64,000 nt of DNA from an uncultured Gemmata sp. (GTDB taxonomy: Bacteria > Planctomycetota > Planctomycetia > Gemmatales > Gemmataceae): assembly GCA_937924775.1 (NCBI GenBank), contig CALDUT010000004.1, positions 186,001-250,000 on the forward strand, given 5' to 3'. Every line of letters begins with the position of its first letter. The first letter of the stretch is position 1. The notes below the pieces were generated by a model. It saw nothing but the letters and a program-made list of their open reading frames with translations. It did no database searches and had not been told where the DNA came from. Position numbers and translations under genes: made by a program. This document shows positions 1 to 8,718 of the stretch, in pieces.

Positions 1-2
1 AT

Positions 3-563
3 CCGGCCTTCAAAAAAGCCCTCGTCTTTGTCAGCCGCTGCCAGAACTTCGCCAGCGAATTCAATACGGCCCCCTGGGCGAAGAAAAACAACGATGGCAG
101 CTTCATCTACAGCGGCGCTAATGGTGGTGAAAATCGTCGGACCGATGGTGAAGGTGTGAAAACGGACATGGCCGGCTACGGCTCTATGACTTACGCAGGA
201 ATCAAAAGCATGATCTACTGCGGCGTGAGCAAAGACGATCCACGCATCAAAAAAGCCCTCGAATGGATCGCCCACAACTACACCCTCGACAGCAATCCCG
301 GCATGCCGGAAGCCAACAGCCAACGCGGGCTGTACTACTACTACCACACCTTCGCCAAATGCATGGATGCCCTCGGCATCGACGAATTCACGGAGGCCAA
401 AGGCGTTAAACACGATTGGCGGGCGGATCTGACCGCGGCCTTGGTCAAACGCCAGAACCCCGATGGCAGTTGGACCAACATGAACGATCGCTGGATGGAA
501 GGCGACCCGAACTTGGTCACCGGCTATGCGTTGATGGCCTTGAGTTATTGCAAGAAGAAGTAG
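3..563 (+). CDS. Prenyltransferase/squalene-cyclase repeat protein, C-terminal part
   Basis: This is the 3' part of a gene whose start lies before the window; the open frame runs from base 3 to the TAG at 561-563. The encoded ~186 residues contain alpha/alpha-toroid repeat signatures of the squalene cyclase/prenyltransferase family: an NNDGSF box near the start, an MAGYGSMTYAGIKSM helix and a QNPDGSW box near the end. In planctomycetes such proteins are usually secreted or envelope-associated with no known enzymatic product, so a cyclase reaction should not be assumed. It resembles the full-length gene at 30836-32002 in repeat style and the two may be paralogues. A GTG at 156 is in frame, but homology-type sequence continues upstream of it, so it is internal. 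Confidence 0.75.
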   Translation, partial: PAFKKALVFVSRCQNFASEFNTAPWAKKNNDGSFIYSGANGGENRRTDGEGVKTDMAGYGSMTYAGIKSMIYCGVSKDDPRIKKALEWIAHNYTLDSNPGMPEANSQRGLYYYYHTFAKCMDALGIDEFTEAKGVKHDWRADLTAALVKRQNPDGSWTNMNDRWMEGDPNLVTGYALMALSYCKKK

Positions 564-585
564 TTGTCCTCTGTAGAACAGCCTT

Positions 586-1320
586 ATGGGCGACATCGGG
601 CTCCTCGCCGCGCTGATCTTTGGCGTGGCGTTGCTGTATTCCTCGGTTGGTCATGCCGGGGCGTCGGGCTATTTAGCCGCGATGGCCTTGTTTGGCCTCG
701 AACCTGGCCAGATGCGATCGGCGGCTTTGGTCCTCAACATTCTCGTAGCCACCATCGGTACCATCCGCTTCGCCCGCGCCGGGTTGGTCACATGGTCGCT
801 ACTATGGCCTTTCAGCCTAGGGGCTATCCCTATGGCGTGGCTTGGCGGGTTCTTGACCTTGCCCGCGGCCGTGTACCGACCCTTAGTGGGGGTCGTCCTC
901 CTCTTTTCCGCCGTTCGCATAGTTGCTCGTTCGTCCCGTGATGGTGGAGCTCCTACTCGACGGCCACCGATTGTGGTCGCACTGATGTGCGGAGCAGGAA
1001 TTGGCCTTGTGTCGGGCCTAACCGGCACCGGGGGCGGTATCTTTCTCTCGCCATTGCTACTATTGATGCGTTGGGCTGAAACCAAGAAAACCTCCGGGGT
1101 GGCCGTGACGTTCATTCTGGCCAACTCGCTGGCCGGGTTGGTCGGTTTGTGGATGCATCAGCCCACCCTGCCCACCGGCCTTGAGCTGTGGGCGGTGGCC
1201 GCAGTGGTGGGGGGGCTGATCGGCTCCGAATTGGGCAGCCGGCGTTTGGGGAATCCCACATTGCGGAAACTGCTAGCGCTGGTCCTCGTGATCGCCGGGC
1301 TGAAAATGATCCTGGCCTGA
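586..1320 (+). CDS. TauE/SafE (TSUP) family membrane exporter
   Basis: A 244-residue, almost entirely hydrophobic protein with about seven to eight membrane segments in two halves, the layout of the TSUP family (PF01925) that exports sulfite, sulfoacetate or related organic anions. The N-terminal half has the small-residue VGHAGASGYLAAMAL segment and the second half GLTGTGGGIFLSPLLLL, the paired glycine-rich motifs of this family. It starts 22 bases after the preceding stop and may be co-transcribed with it; no strong Shine-Dalgarno is visible. It converges on the glycosyltransferase that ends at 1341. The substrate cannot be read from the sequence. Confidence 0.88.
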   Translation: MGDIGLLAALIFGVALLYSSVGHAGASGYLAAMALFGLEPGQMRSAALVLNILVATIGTIRFARAGLVTWSLLWPFSLGAIPMAWLGGFLTLPAAVYRPLVGVVLLFSAVRIVARSSRDGGAPTRRPPIVVALMCGAGIGLVSGLTGTGGGIFLSPLLLLMRWAETKKTSGVAVTFILANSLAGLVGLWMHQPTLPTGLELWAVAAVVGGLIGSELGSRRLGNPTLRKLLALVLVIAGLKMILA

Positions 1321-1340
1321 AGATTCTGATGGCGGTAGTT

Positions 1341-2495
1341 TCAAGCGGCTTGGCGGCGATTGACCGCGGGTTCGCGAACAACGGCATCGAGGTAGGCAAA
1401 TAACTCCGCCTCGAAGCGGTCTTTGCGGAACAGCAGGGCTTGGCGACGGGCGGCGCGGGGGTCGAAACGGTCGGTCTCTTTTTCGAATTGCTCGATGGCG
1501 GCGCAGAGGGCGTCAGTGTTTTGTTCGTGGAACAATACGCCGGTCGGTTCGGCGGTTTCGCCCAACGGCAGAACGGTTTCCCTCAGTCCGCCACGGGCGA
1601 AACCGATCACCGGACAACCACAGGCTTGGGCTTCGAGGGGAACGATGCCGAAGTCTTCCTCCCCGGGAAATAGCAAGGCCCGGGCCCGGCGCAGGTGGTT
1701 GCGAATCACGGCGTTGGATTGCCAGCCGAGGAACGTAACATTTGGCCCAGCAAGGGCTTGTAGCTTGGCGGCGTGTTGCCCGCAGCCGATGACAATGAGC
1801 TTGCGACCCAACTGCCGGCAGGCTTCGATGGCCAGATCGAACCGCTTGTAGGGGGCCAGGGCAGAAACCACCAGATAGAAGTCTTCCCGAGGTTGGGTCG
1901 CGGGGGTGTAAAACTCGGTATCCACCGGCGGGTAGATGACGACCGCCTCTCGTTGATAGCAATCGCGGATACGCTGCCGGACCGTGTGGCTGATAGCCAC
2001 AAAATGGGTGACGCGACGAGCGGTTTGCCGATCCCACGCCCGCAAACGGGCCAAGAGGAGGTCGATCGCTTGGGCTTTCAACCGGCCCCAGCGACGGGGA
2101 GATGCAAAATACGCGTCCTTCATATGCCAGGCGTAACGCATCGGCGTGAAGCAGTAACACACATGCGGTACCCCGGGCGGGGCTTGGGCCGACTTGGCGA
2201 CCGCGTGGCTGAGACTGACAACCAATTCCGCGTCGGGAATCCGCCAGCCGGCGGCCCAGGGCATCAGCGGTAACAGGTAGCGATAGTAGCGCTCGACTCT
2301 GGGCAGCGAATTGAGAAAACTGGTGCGAATCCGCAGACGTTCGATTGTGGGGGAAACGACCCCGGGTTTGTGGATCAGCGTGTACAGGGTGGCCTGTGGC
2401 CAGCGTCGGCACAGCGGTTCGAGGCATTTCTCGCCACCGCGCATTCCGGTGAGCCAATCGTGGACCAAAGCCACCCGTTTTCCTCCAGCATCCAT
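1341..2495 (-). CDS. Glycosyltransferase family 4 protein
   Basis: A 384-residue GT-B fold glycosyltransferase, likely acting on surface polysaccharide or lipid-linked sugars in the cytoplasm. The N-terminal domain begins VALVHDWLTGMRGGEKCLE, which provides the glycine-rich acceptor-side loop. The C-terminal domain has ALLFPGEEDFGIVPLEAQACG, the E-x7-E donor-binding motif of GT4 enzymes. An in-frame start eight codons further upstream (2519) exists, but the ATG at 2495 has an AGGAG seven bases upstream and begins right before the fold, so it is preferred. It is divergent from the PP2C gene at 2768 across about 270 bp. No other polysaccharide gene is adjacent, so its pathway is unknown. Confidence 0.88.
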   Translation of the reverse strand: MDAGGKRVALVHDWLTGMRGGEKCLEPLCRRWPQATLYTLIHKPGVVSPTIERLRIRTSFLNSLPRVERYYRYLLPLMPWAAGWRIPDAELVVSLSHAVAKSAQAPPGVPHVCYCFTPMRYAWHMKDAYFASPRRWGRLKAQAIDLLLARLRAWDRQTARRVTHFVAISHTVRQRIRDCYQREAVVIYPPVDTEFYTPATQPREDFYLVVSALAPYKRFDLAIEACRQLGRKLIVIGCGQHAAKLQALAGPNVTFLGWQSNAVIRNHLRRARALLFPGEEDFGIVPLEAQACGCPVIGFARGGLRETVLPLGETAEPTGVLFHEQNTDALCAAIEQFEKETDRFDPRAARRQALLFRKDRFEAELFAYLDAVVREPAVNRRQAA

Positions 2496-2767
2496 GCCAC
2501 GTCTCCTGACACAGTGCAAGCGATGGCGAAGTGTAGCGGGATTACCTCCGCCGCGGAAGAGAGAGTACGCCGGCCCAACAATTCGGCGGCTGTGTAAGCG
2601 TTTTCCGGCTTGGTGCTGTGGAAAACGGTGATTCCCACCGACCGCGTTGCGTGTTATGTGTTAGCTTTGTAAGTTGAAGGCAAACGATTTCCCGTCTCAC
2701 CGCAGATTCCTACGGGGGCGGAAATGCGTATTCACCAGCAGGCAGTTGGGACTCAGGAGGCGATCAG

Positions 2768-3523
2768 ATGGGCTTTGCGTTGAATATCGGTAAATGCAGC
2801 CTGCTTGGCAATTATCGCGAAAATAATGAAGATTCGATCGATGTGAAAGTCTTCCCGGACCTCACGGTCAACATCGTGGCCGATGGTATGGGGGGCCAGG
2901 CCGCGGGGGAGATTGCCAGCCGTAAAGCGGTCGAGACGATCCCGCGAGAGTTGCGGAAAAACCTCACCCCTACCATGAACGCAGAAGCGGTCAAAACCGT
3001 CATCCGTAAAGCGATTGTGCAAGCCAACGAAGAAATCATGGCGATGGGGGCCCTCGATAAGGACATGAAGAACATGGGGACGACCGTTGTCATGACGGTG
3101 TGGCGTCGCGGTCCGGAAATCTTCGTCGCCGGGGTGGGGGATAGCCGCTGCTATTTGGTTCGCAACAAGCGGATTCAGCAGCTCACCGTCGATCATTCGC
3201 TCGCCCAAGCTCTGGTGGAAGCCAAAACGATCACCGCCGCGGAAGCGAAAGATCACCGCTTTCGCAATGTGTTGTGGAAATACCTGGGCAGCAAGGAGGT
3301 GGGCGAAGGCCCCGAAGTGCAAGCGGTGCCCATTCAAGTGGGGGATCGCTTCCTGCTGTGTACCGATGGCCTCAGTGGCGTGGTCAGTGACGATGAGCTG
3401 GCGGAAGAAATCAGTGCCGCAACCGATATGCAGCAACTCGCCGAACGGTTAGGCCAACGAGCCCTCGACCAGAACTCTCGGGATAATGTCTCGTGTATTG
3501 TTTTTGAAGTTGTTGAGGGTTAA
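2768..3523 (+). CDS. PP2C-family Ser/Thr protein phosphatase
   Basis: A 251-residue cytoplasmic PPM/PP2C phosphatase with no extra domains, expected to remove phosphate from Ser/Thr residues phosphorylated by Hanks-type kinases using two metal ions. The metal and phosphate motifs are in order: RENNEDS near residue 20, VADGMGG near 37-43, GVGDSRCY near 123, CTDGLSG near 199 and DNVSCIV at the C terminus. The ATG follows a good AGGAGG eight bases upstream. It is single-gene, divergent from the glycosyltransferase and convergent with the SDR gene. No partner kinase is adjacent. A second, somewhat different PP2C lies at 22833-23741. Confidence 0.93.
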   Translation: MGFALNIGKCSLLGNYRENNEDSIDVKVFPDLTVNIVADGMGGQAAGEIASRKAVETIPRELRKNLTPTMNAEAVKTVIRKAIVQANEEIMAMGALDKDMKNMGTTVVMTVWRRGPEIFVAGVGDSRCYLVRNKRIQQLTVDHSLAQALVEAKTITAAEAKDHRFRNVLWKYLGSKEVGEGPEVQAVPIQVGDRFLLCTDGLSGVVSDDELAEEISAATDMQQLAERLGQRALDQNSRDNVSCIVFEVVEG

Positions 3524-3612
3524 ACCGCGAACCGCTGAACCCGAATCGTCCTTTTCCCCTCTGGCGGGGATGGTTTCACGTCGACGCGTCGTTTTGGAAT
3601 CGTAAATGCTTT

Positions 3613-4347
3613 TCACCAATACAGTTGCGTTGTCGGTTTGATGATCAGCTCGGGAATCGACACCCGTGGCGGTAGGGTGGCGACAAACAGAATCGCTTCC
3701 GCAACATCTTCGGGTTTCAGAATTTGCGCTCGGTGTTGATCTGTGACCGGCTTGGGGCGAACCGCAAGAATCGGGGTATCAATCTCTCCCGGGTAGATGT
3801 TGCTGACGCGAATGCCGCTGTCTTTTTCCTCGTTGGATAACACTAAACCCAAGCCACCCATCCCGAACTTGGCCGCGACATAAGCCGCTCCACCCAAGGG
3901 GTTGGCCCGTTTCCCCGCGACGCTGACGATATTGATAATCACGCCGTCTCTGCGGGCGAGCATCTGTGGCAATACGGCTTTGGTACAGAAAAACGCACCG
4001 TTGAGGTTGGCCCGGATCATCAAGTCCCACACTTCGGGTGTCAGTTCCCGCAGGGTTCGCTCTTTGATGTTCGTTCCCGCGTTATTGACGAGAATATCGA
4101 TGTGTCCAAAGGCTTTGGTGGCAAACTGCATGAGAGCCGCACATTGGCCGGCATCACCCACATCGGTGGGCAGAAAACGCAAGTTTTCCCCCGCTTTGAG
4201 TTCATGTGCCACGGCTTCGAGCTTGGTGGCGTCCCGCCCGGCGATCACGACGCGGCCGCCCTCCTGAAGGAATAACGCGGCGGTGGCTTTCCCCACCCCC
4301 GATCCGCCCCCCGTGATCACGGCGACTCGATTGGCGAGTTTCCCCAT
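3613..4347 (-). CDS. SDR-family NAD(P)-dependent oxidoreductase
   Basis: A 244-residue classical short-chain dehydrogenase. The dinucleotide-binding TGGGSGVGKA motif lies near residues 12-21, NNAG is near 88, and the catalytic set is the Ser in NIVSVAG followed by Y-x3-K in YVAAK. The arginine after the second beta-strand (AGRD) suggests NADP preference. The PGEID segment after the active site is typical. The substrate cannot be inferred. The start is supported by an AAGGGA sequence upstream. It is divergent from prfB with about 140 bp between the starts. Confidence 0.9.
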   Translation of the reverse strand: MGKLANRVAVITGGGSGVGKATAALFLQEGGRVVIAGRDATKLEAVAHELKAGENLRFLPTDVGDAGQCAALMQFATKAFGHIDILVNNAGTNIKERTLRELTPEVWDLMIRANLNGAFFCTKAVLPQMLARRDGVIINIVSVAGKRANPLGGAAYVAAKFGMGGLGLVLSNEEKDSGIRVSNIYPGEIDTPILAVRPKPVTDQHRAQILKPEDVAEAILFVATLPPRVSIPELIIKPTTQLYW

Positions 4348-4488
4348 AGGTTATTCCCTTCCCATCCGCAGGCGACCGCGACGACACTCCCCAGTCGCTT
4401 GCCCTTTTGGTTTAGAACCCTCTTCGATATGCTACTCTCTAATTAACAAAGTGGCCGTTGGTTTACAGAAAACACCCAGGAAAGCACG

Positions 4489-5617
4489 ATGAATCCCGAT
4501 TTACGCCGCCGAACCGATGAACTCTGCACCCGCCTCACCCAACTGCGGGACTCTCTTTGACATTGCCGGCAAAACCGCGGCTCGTAACCAACTCGAAGCG
4601 CAGCAAAGCGATCCTGAGTTCTGGAATCATCCGGAAAAGGCCAAAAGTGTTATTGGGCAATTGAAGGTTCTCAACTCGTTGCTGAAGCCTTACGAAGCGT
4701 TACAAACTGCTGTCAACGATCTGACCGCGATGGCCGAACTGGCGGTTGAAGATCCGTCGTTCGAGGCGGAAATGGAACCGGCCTTGCAGAAAGCCGAGAA
4801 ACAATACGAAGCCTTCGAGTTGCAAGCCATGATGAGTGGCAAGCACGACTCGTGTTCGGCGATCGTCGCCATCAAACCGGGGGCGGGCGGTACCGATGCA
4901 TGCGATTGGGCCGAGATTCTCTTCCGCGCCTACCAACGCTGGGCTGCCAATCACGATTTTGAGATCCCCAAAGACGAAATCGACCTTGAACCTAACCTCG
5001 AAGGCGGGATTCAGAGCGTCTCCTTCAAGATTGTTGGGCCGTATGCCTACGGCTACATGCAGAGCGAAATTGGGGTGCATCGCCTGGTCCGCATCAGCCC
5101 CTTTGGAGCGGGGGATACCCGGCAGACGTCGTTTGCTGCGGTCGATGTGCTGCCAGAACTGCCCGACGATATTGAAATCGTTATTAAGGATAGCGATTTG
5201 GAGTGGCAGCATTTCAGTACCGGTGGTCCCGGTGGGCAGCACCAGAATAAGACGCAATCGGGGGCCCGCGTCATTCACAAACCCACCGGCGTGCGGGCCG
5301 AGAGCCGGGTTGATAAAAGTCAGCATAAAAACAAAGAAAACGCTTTGAAGCTGCTCAAAGCCCGGCTTTACGCCCTCGAAGAACAAAAACGCCTGGGCGA
5401 TGTGACCAAACACTACGACTCGAAAGGGGAAATCGCCTTCGGATCCCAAATCCGCAGCTATGTGTTGCACCCTTACACCCTCGTTCGCGACGAACGGGAA
5501 GGGATCGACGTGAAAACGCCAGCGGTCATGGATGTTCTCAACGGCGATTTCGATATGTTCATGCACGCTTACTTGCGACACAAAACCGCCAAGGCCAATC
5601 AGGCCAAAACGAAATAA
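4489..5617 (+). CDS. prfB: Peptide chain release factor 2 with programmed +1 frameshift
   Basis: Release factor 2 terminates translation at UGA and UAA. The full protein is made by a programmed +1 shift. The ATG at 4489, preceded by AGGAAA, opens a 23-codon frame ending in CTT TGA; skipping T4558 and resuming at GAC 4559 enters the long frame, giving about 375 residues, normal for RF2. The slippery site CTT TGA C is the classic autoregulatory signal. A GCGGGA stretch just before it may act as the stimulatory internal Shine-Dalgarno. The SPF stop-codon-reading tripeptide (about residue 203) and the GGQ peptidyl-hydrolase motif (about 248-250) are intact. A start at 4517 in the long frame alone would yield an artificial N terminus. 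It heads the tsaE-trmB block. Confidence 0.97.
4552..4561 (+). promoter_or_regulatory. prfB programmed +1 frameshift site
   Basis: TCT CTT TGA C. The ribosome pauses at the in-frame UGA; when RF2 is scarce the peptidyl-tRNA on CTT slips forward one base and reads GAC, restoring the long frame. This is known RF2 feedback control. The sequence shows the slip codon, the stop and the downstream C that weakens termination. Confidence 0.95.
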
Positions 5618-5649
5618 CCTCCCAGACCGAAAAACCTAGCGGGGGTACT

Positions 5650-6120
5650 GTGGTTCACACGCTGGCGATTCCCGATCTGGTAGCAACTCAGACATGGGGC
5701 CAGCGGCTCGGGAAGCTCCTGTTTCCTGGGGCGGTGGTGGCATTGGTCGGGCCGCTAGGAGCTGGCAAAACGCATCTGGTGCGGGCTATTGCCGAAGGAT
5801 TGGGCGTGAAGAATCCAGCCGCGGTCAATAGCCCGACATTTGTTCTCATTCAGGAGTACCCGGCGCGGCTGCCCATCTACCATTTCGACGCTTATCGGCT
5901 CACCGGATCACAAGAATTCGCCGAGCTGGGGGTGGAGGAATACTTCCGCGGTGAGGGGGTTTGCCTGATCGAGTGGGCCGACAAAGTGGCGTCGGTCCTC
6001 CCGGCCGAGCGGTTATGGATCGACATTCAGATCGTTGATGCCACCCACCGCCGCTTCACCGTAACGGCCACCGGGCAACGGTACCAACACCTGATGGCTC
6101 AGTTGAAGCTAACGGATTGA
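5650..6120 (+). CDS. tsaE: tRNA threonylcarbamoyladenosine biosynthesis ATPase TsaE
   Basis: A 156-residue P-loop ATPase that works with TsaB and TsaD to install N6-threonylcarbamoyl on A37 of ANN-decoding tRNAs. The Walker A motif GPLGAGKT is at residues 34-41, followed by the family-specific SPTFVLIQEY and YHFDAYRL segments and LIEWADK near the C terminus. The length matches the family. The start is a GTG with a G-rich stretch four bases upstream; there is no nearer alternative that keeps the first strand. It lies 32 bp after prfB and is probably co-transcribed. The partners TsaB and TsaD are not in this window. Confidence 0.94.
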   Translation: MVHTLAIPDLVATQTWGQRLGKLLFPGAVVALVGPLGAGKTHLVRAIAEGLGVKNPAAVNSPTFVLIQEYPARLPIYHFDAYRLTGSQEFAELGVEEYFRGEGVCLIEWADKVASVLPAERLWIDIQIVDATHRRFTVTATGQRYQHLMAQLKLTD

Positions 6121-6203
6121 CCGATCCCTCGGCAGCACCCGCGGCCGGGTAGTCCGCGGCGCCGGCAATCCAGCTCAACTTGAAGCTTGTACGAGGGATC
6201 GGT
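6120..6203 (+). repeat. 12-bp inverted repeat spanning the tsaE end and following gap
   Basis: ACCGATCCCTCG (6120-6131) is repeated in reverse complement as CGAGGGATCGGT (6192-6203), with a GC-rich, itself partly self-complementary stretch between. It sits exactly between the tsaE stop and the next gene, so the transcript could fold into a long-armed structure. No T tract follows, so a simple rho-independent terminator is unlikely. Confidence 0.5.
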
Positions 6204-6255
6204 AACCTACAATTTCATACTCTCTTCATGAGCCACGGTTCTGCGGAAACACAGT

Positions 6256-7206
6256 ATGCCATTGACATTAGAGCAATACATCGAGCGACTGGAGGCACGA
6301 ACCGACTTGCCGTGGCCCGCGGCTCCCAAAATCGACCCGCCCAAAGCGAAAGCCAAGCTCAAGCCGCTGCCGGTTCGGGCAGTGTTTTGGACCGTCTACG
6401 GTACATTAGTGGCCGTGCCGCAGGGGGAATTGTTGTTTGAACATCCCCAAGAGTTCGTAACCCGGGCCGCGTTGGAGAAGGTCATCAAAGAATTCAAAAT
6501 GTGGCCGTCGATGACGCGAAAACCCGGCGCGCCATCGGAATACATGAAGGAATTGTTCGATGGGGCCCTGATGCGGCTGAAATTGGCCGGCAGCGGCGGA
6601 GAAAAATACCCCGAAATTCCCACCGAGCGCATTTGGGACGACATCGTCAAGAAACTCCAACAGAAAGATTATCATTTCGACGCAGCCACTTATGGTTCGC
6701 TCGACGATTACACCAGGAAGATCGCTTACTTTTACCACGCCAGTATTCAAGGGGCCGGACCCTATCCGGGGGCCAGCGAAGCGTTGCGGCTGGTGGCCGA
6801 TCGCGGCATTGTGCAAGGGTTGCTCGCCGATGGGCAGTGCTTCACCGTTGGGCAGTTGCAACGTTGCTTGAAACAACAAGACCCCAGTCTGGACATCAAC
6901 CACTATCTGCCGCCGGCTTGGCGAATCATTTCGGTCGAGAAGAAGGCACGCAAACCATCCGATACGCTGTTCAAAGCGGCGGCGGCGGTTGCCGCGGCCA
7001 AAGGCCTTTCTCCTGGGGAGATTCTGCACGTCGGATCGAACTTGACGCGGGACATTGCCCCGGCGAAAAAACACGGGTTTCGTACTGCGCTGTTTGCCGG
7101 AGATAAAAACAGCCTCGCGGCGACTCCCGAACAGTTGCTTGATCCCACCACCCGGCCCGACGCTCTCATTACGGAGTTACCACAGGTTGTGGAGTTGATC
7201 GCGTAA
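6256..7206 (+). CDS. HAD-fold protein lacking the catalytic aspartate (probable pseudoenzyme)
   Basis: A 316-residue protein with a haloacid dehalogenase (HAD) superfamily fold. The first strand reads AVFWTVYGTLV, where HAD hydrolases have hhhDxxGTL. Here Thr46 replaces the nucleophile Asp and Tyr48 is at the second position. The motif IV region reads LHVGSNLTRDIAPAKKHG, where the first Asp of the usual GDS is Ser. The lysine of motif III (around RKPSDTLFKAA) is kept. The loss of the phosphorylated Asp argues against phosphatase activity and for a binding or scaffold role. The N-terminal 40 residues are Lys/Pro-rich and not part of the core. It lies between tsaE and a hotdog gene on the same strand, 24 bp upstream of the latter. 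Confidence 0.8.
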   Translation: MPLTLEQYIERLEARTDLPWPAAPKIDPPKAKAKLKPLPVRAVFWTVYGTLVAVPQGELLFEHPQEFVTRAALEKVIKEFKMWPSMTRKPGAPSEYMKELFDGALMRLKLAGSGGEKYPEIPTERIWDDIVKKLQQKDYHFDAATYGSLDDYTRKIAYFYHASIQGAGPYPGASEALRLVADRGIVQGLLADGQCFTVGQLQRCLKQQDPSLDINHYLPPAWRIISVEKKARKPSDTLFKAAAAVAAAKGLSPGEILHVGSNLTRDIAPAKKHGFRTALFAGDKNSLAATPEQLLDPTTRPDALITELPQVVELIA

Positions 7207-7230
7207 TCATGGCGACAGGAGGAACTCACC

Positions 7231-7740
7231 ATGACCGCTGCTGTCAGCGAACTGGATTGGACCGCCTTCGATTTCGACCATCCGCTGGCCGGCATCGAGG
7301 ACATCCGGGTTATCAACCCGCATCGCTATGAATTCGAGATGCTCACCGGCATTGTTCACATTGATCCGCAACAACACCTCATCGTGGGTTACAAAGACCT
7401 GCGCGAAACCGACTTCTGGGTTCGTGGTCATATGCCGGGATTTCCTTTGTTGCCCGGGGTGTTGATGTGCGAAGCGGCCGCCCAGATGTGCGGCTACTAC
7501 TTCCATCATCAGAAGATCGGCACGCCCGGGGCTTTACTCGGTTTAGCCGGGCTTGAGGAAACACGCTTTGTACGCATTGTTCGCCCTGGGGAGCGGCTTA
7601 TTCTGGTCGGACGGGGTATCAAAGTTCACCGACGCTTGACGCGTTTCCGCGTCGAAGGTTTCGTTGCGACCGAGAAGGCCTTTGAAACGATTGTGACCGG
7701 TGTTCCATTGGGTCAGTTGGAGGAACTTCGCGGTGCGTAA
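7231..7740 (+). CDS. FabZ-like hotdog-fold 3-hydroxyacyl-ACP dehydratase homologue
   Basis: A 169-residue single-hotdog protein related to FabZ/FabA. The signature GHMPGFPLLPGVLMCEAAAQ (residues 66-85) keeps the catalytic His67 and Glu81 of FabZ, so dehydration of a 3-hydroxyacyl thioester is plausible. It differs from true FabZ by a longer N terminus, and no other fatty-acid gene is adjacent, so the substrate may be a specialised acyl chain. AGGAGG upstream of the ATG fixes the start. Its last eight bases overlap the start of trmB, suggesting translational coupling. Confidence 0.85.
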   Translation: MTAAVSELDWTAFDFDHPLAGIEDIRVINPHRYEFEMLTGIVHIDPQQHLIVGYKDLRETDFWVRGHMPGFPLLPGVLMCEAAAQMCGYYFHHQKIGTPGALLGLAGLEETRFVRIVRPGERLILVGRGIKVHRRLTRFRVEGFVATEKAFETIVTGVPLGQLEELRGA

Positions 7741-8497
7741 AACCCGCCGCCTGACACGCGAACAACTCGCTCCCTGGGTCTGGGAACTGCCGCAGAACAC
7801 CCCGCGGCGGCCCTCGGGTTTGCCAGTATCTGAAAACACGGCCACGCCGTCACAGGCCACGGCTACGATAGCCGAAAATCCGCCGCAGCCAATTGATTGG
7901 GGAGCTTTGTTTGGCAATTCCCATCCGGTCGAAATCGAAGTCGGGATGGGCAAGGGCCTGTTCTTGCTCAATGCCGCGATGACACGGCCTGACACCAACT
8001 TCTTCGGCATCGAGATTGTTCGCAAATACCAACTGTACGCAGCGACACGATTCGCGATCCGCCATCTGCTCAACGTCAAAACCGCCTGCGCCGATGCCAA
8101 ACTCTTGATCCGAGACTATGTGGCAGCTTCCAGCGTAGCCGCTGTGCATGTGTACTTTCCGGATCCCTGGTGGAAGAAACGCCACAAGAAACGCCGCGTG
8201 TTTACGCCGGAGTTTGCCGCCGATGTGGCCCGTATCCTCATTCCCGGAGGGCGATTGCTAATCGCTACCGACGTGGCAGAATACTTCGGTATCATGACCG
8301 CAATTGTGCGTGCCATGCCGGAGTTTGTCGAACGCCCTGAGGATGCCGAACGAGCGGCTCCGCGAACCGACGCAGGGTTTGCCACCAACTTCGAACGCAA
8401 GGCGTTGGCCCGTGGTGGGGTCGTCTGGCGTGCGGTATATGAACGGCTGCCTGTCGCCAGAGAATCGAGGCTTTCAGGACAAACCGCGAACGTCTAA
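7733..8497 (+). CDS. trmB: tRNA (guanine-46-N7)-methyltransferase TrmB
   Basis: An S-adenosylmethionine-dependent enzyme that methylates G46 in the tRNA variable loop. The SAM motif EIEVGMGKGLFL and the following FGIEI strand form the cofactor site. The diagnostic YFPDPWWKKRHKKRR segment carries the conserved Asp and basic tRNA-binding residues, and TDAGFATNFERK near the C terminus is the family TxFExK motif. The preferred start is the GTG at 7733, with GGAGGA seven bases upstream inside the preceding gene, giving about 254 residues. An earlier in-frame ATG at 7700 lies deeper in the hotdog gene and lacks a site. The N-terminal ~60 residues are a Pro/Thr-rich extension. Confidence 0.94.
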   Translation: MRKTRRLTREQLAPWVWELPQNTPRRPSGLPVSENTATPSQATATIAENPPQPIDWGALFGNSHPVEIEVGMGKGLFLLNAAMTRPDTNFFGIEIVRKYQLYAATRFAIRHLLNVKTACADAKLLIRDYVAASSVAAVHVYFPDPWWKKRHKKRRVFTPEFAADVARILIPGGRLLIATDVAEYFGIMTAIVRAMPEFVERPEDAERAAPRTDAGFATNFERKALARGGVVWRAVYERLPVARESRLSGQTANV

Positions 8498-8655
8498 CGT
8501 CGAATGGCTGCGTTCTTAGCCAAAGCAAAGGAGGCCTTTTCAGCAAAAAGCGGGAAGCGTATTCACCGCGAAGGCAGCGAGAAGCCAGAACGTCATATGT
8601 GAACCAGCGTTCGTTGGGGTGAGAAGCTGGATACACCCAAGGCTACCAATACAAC

Positions 8656-8689
8656 AGCCGGCGACAAACCCTTGTGTTGTTCGCCGGCT
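8656..8689 (-). terminator. Hairpin terminator candidate after the Cys-rich gene
   Basis: AGCCGGCGA (8656-8664) pairs with TCGCCGGCT (8681-8689), and pairing extends inward with one bulge. On the minus strand it lies 30 bases after the stop of the Cys-rich gene and is followed by GTTGTATTGG, moderately T-rich. Confidence 0.6.
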
Positions 8690-8718
8690 CGTCGGGACTG
8701 CTGACTACACGCCGATCA

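Noticed and set aside
4517-4558. Start of prfB at the in-frame ATG 4517
   Set aside because: The peptide it gives before the RF2 core is unlike RF2, while ATG 4489 with the CTT TGA C shift gives a normal RF2 N terminus and a good ribosome site.
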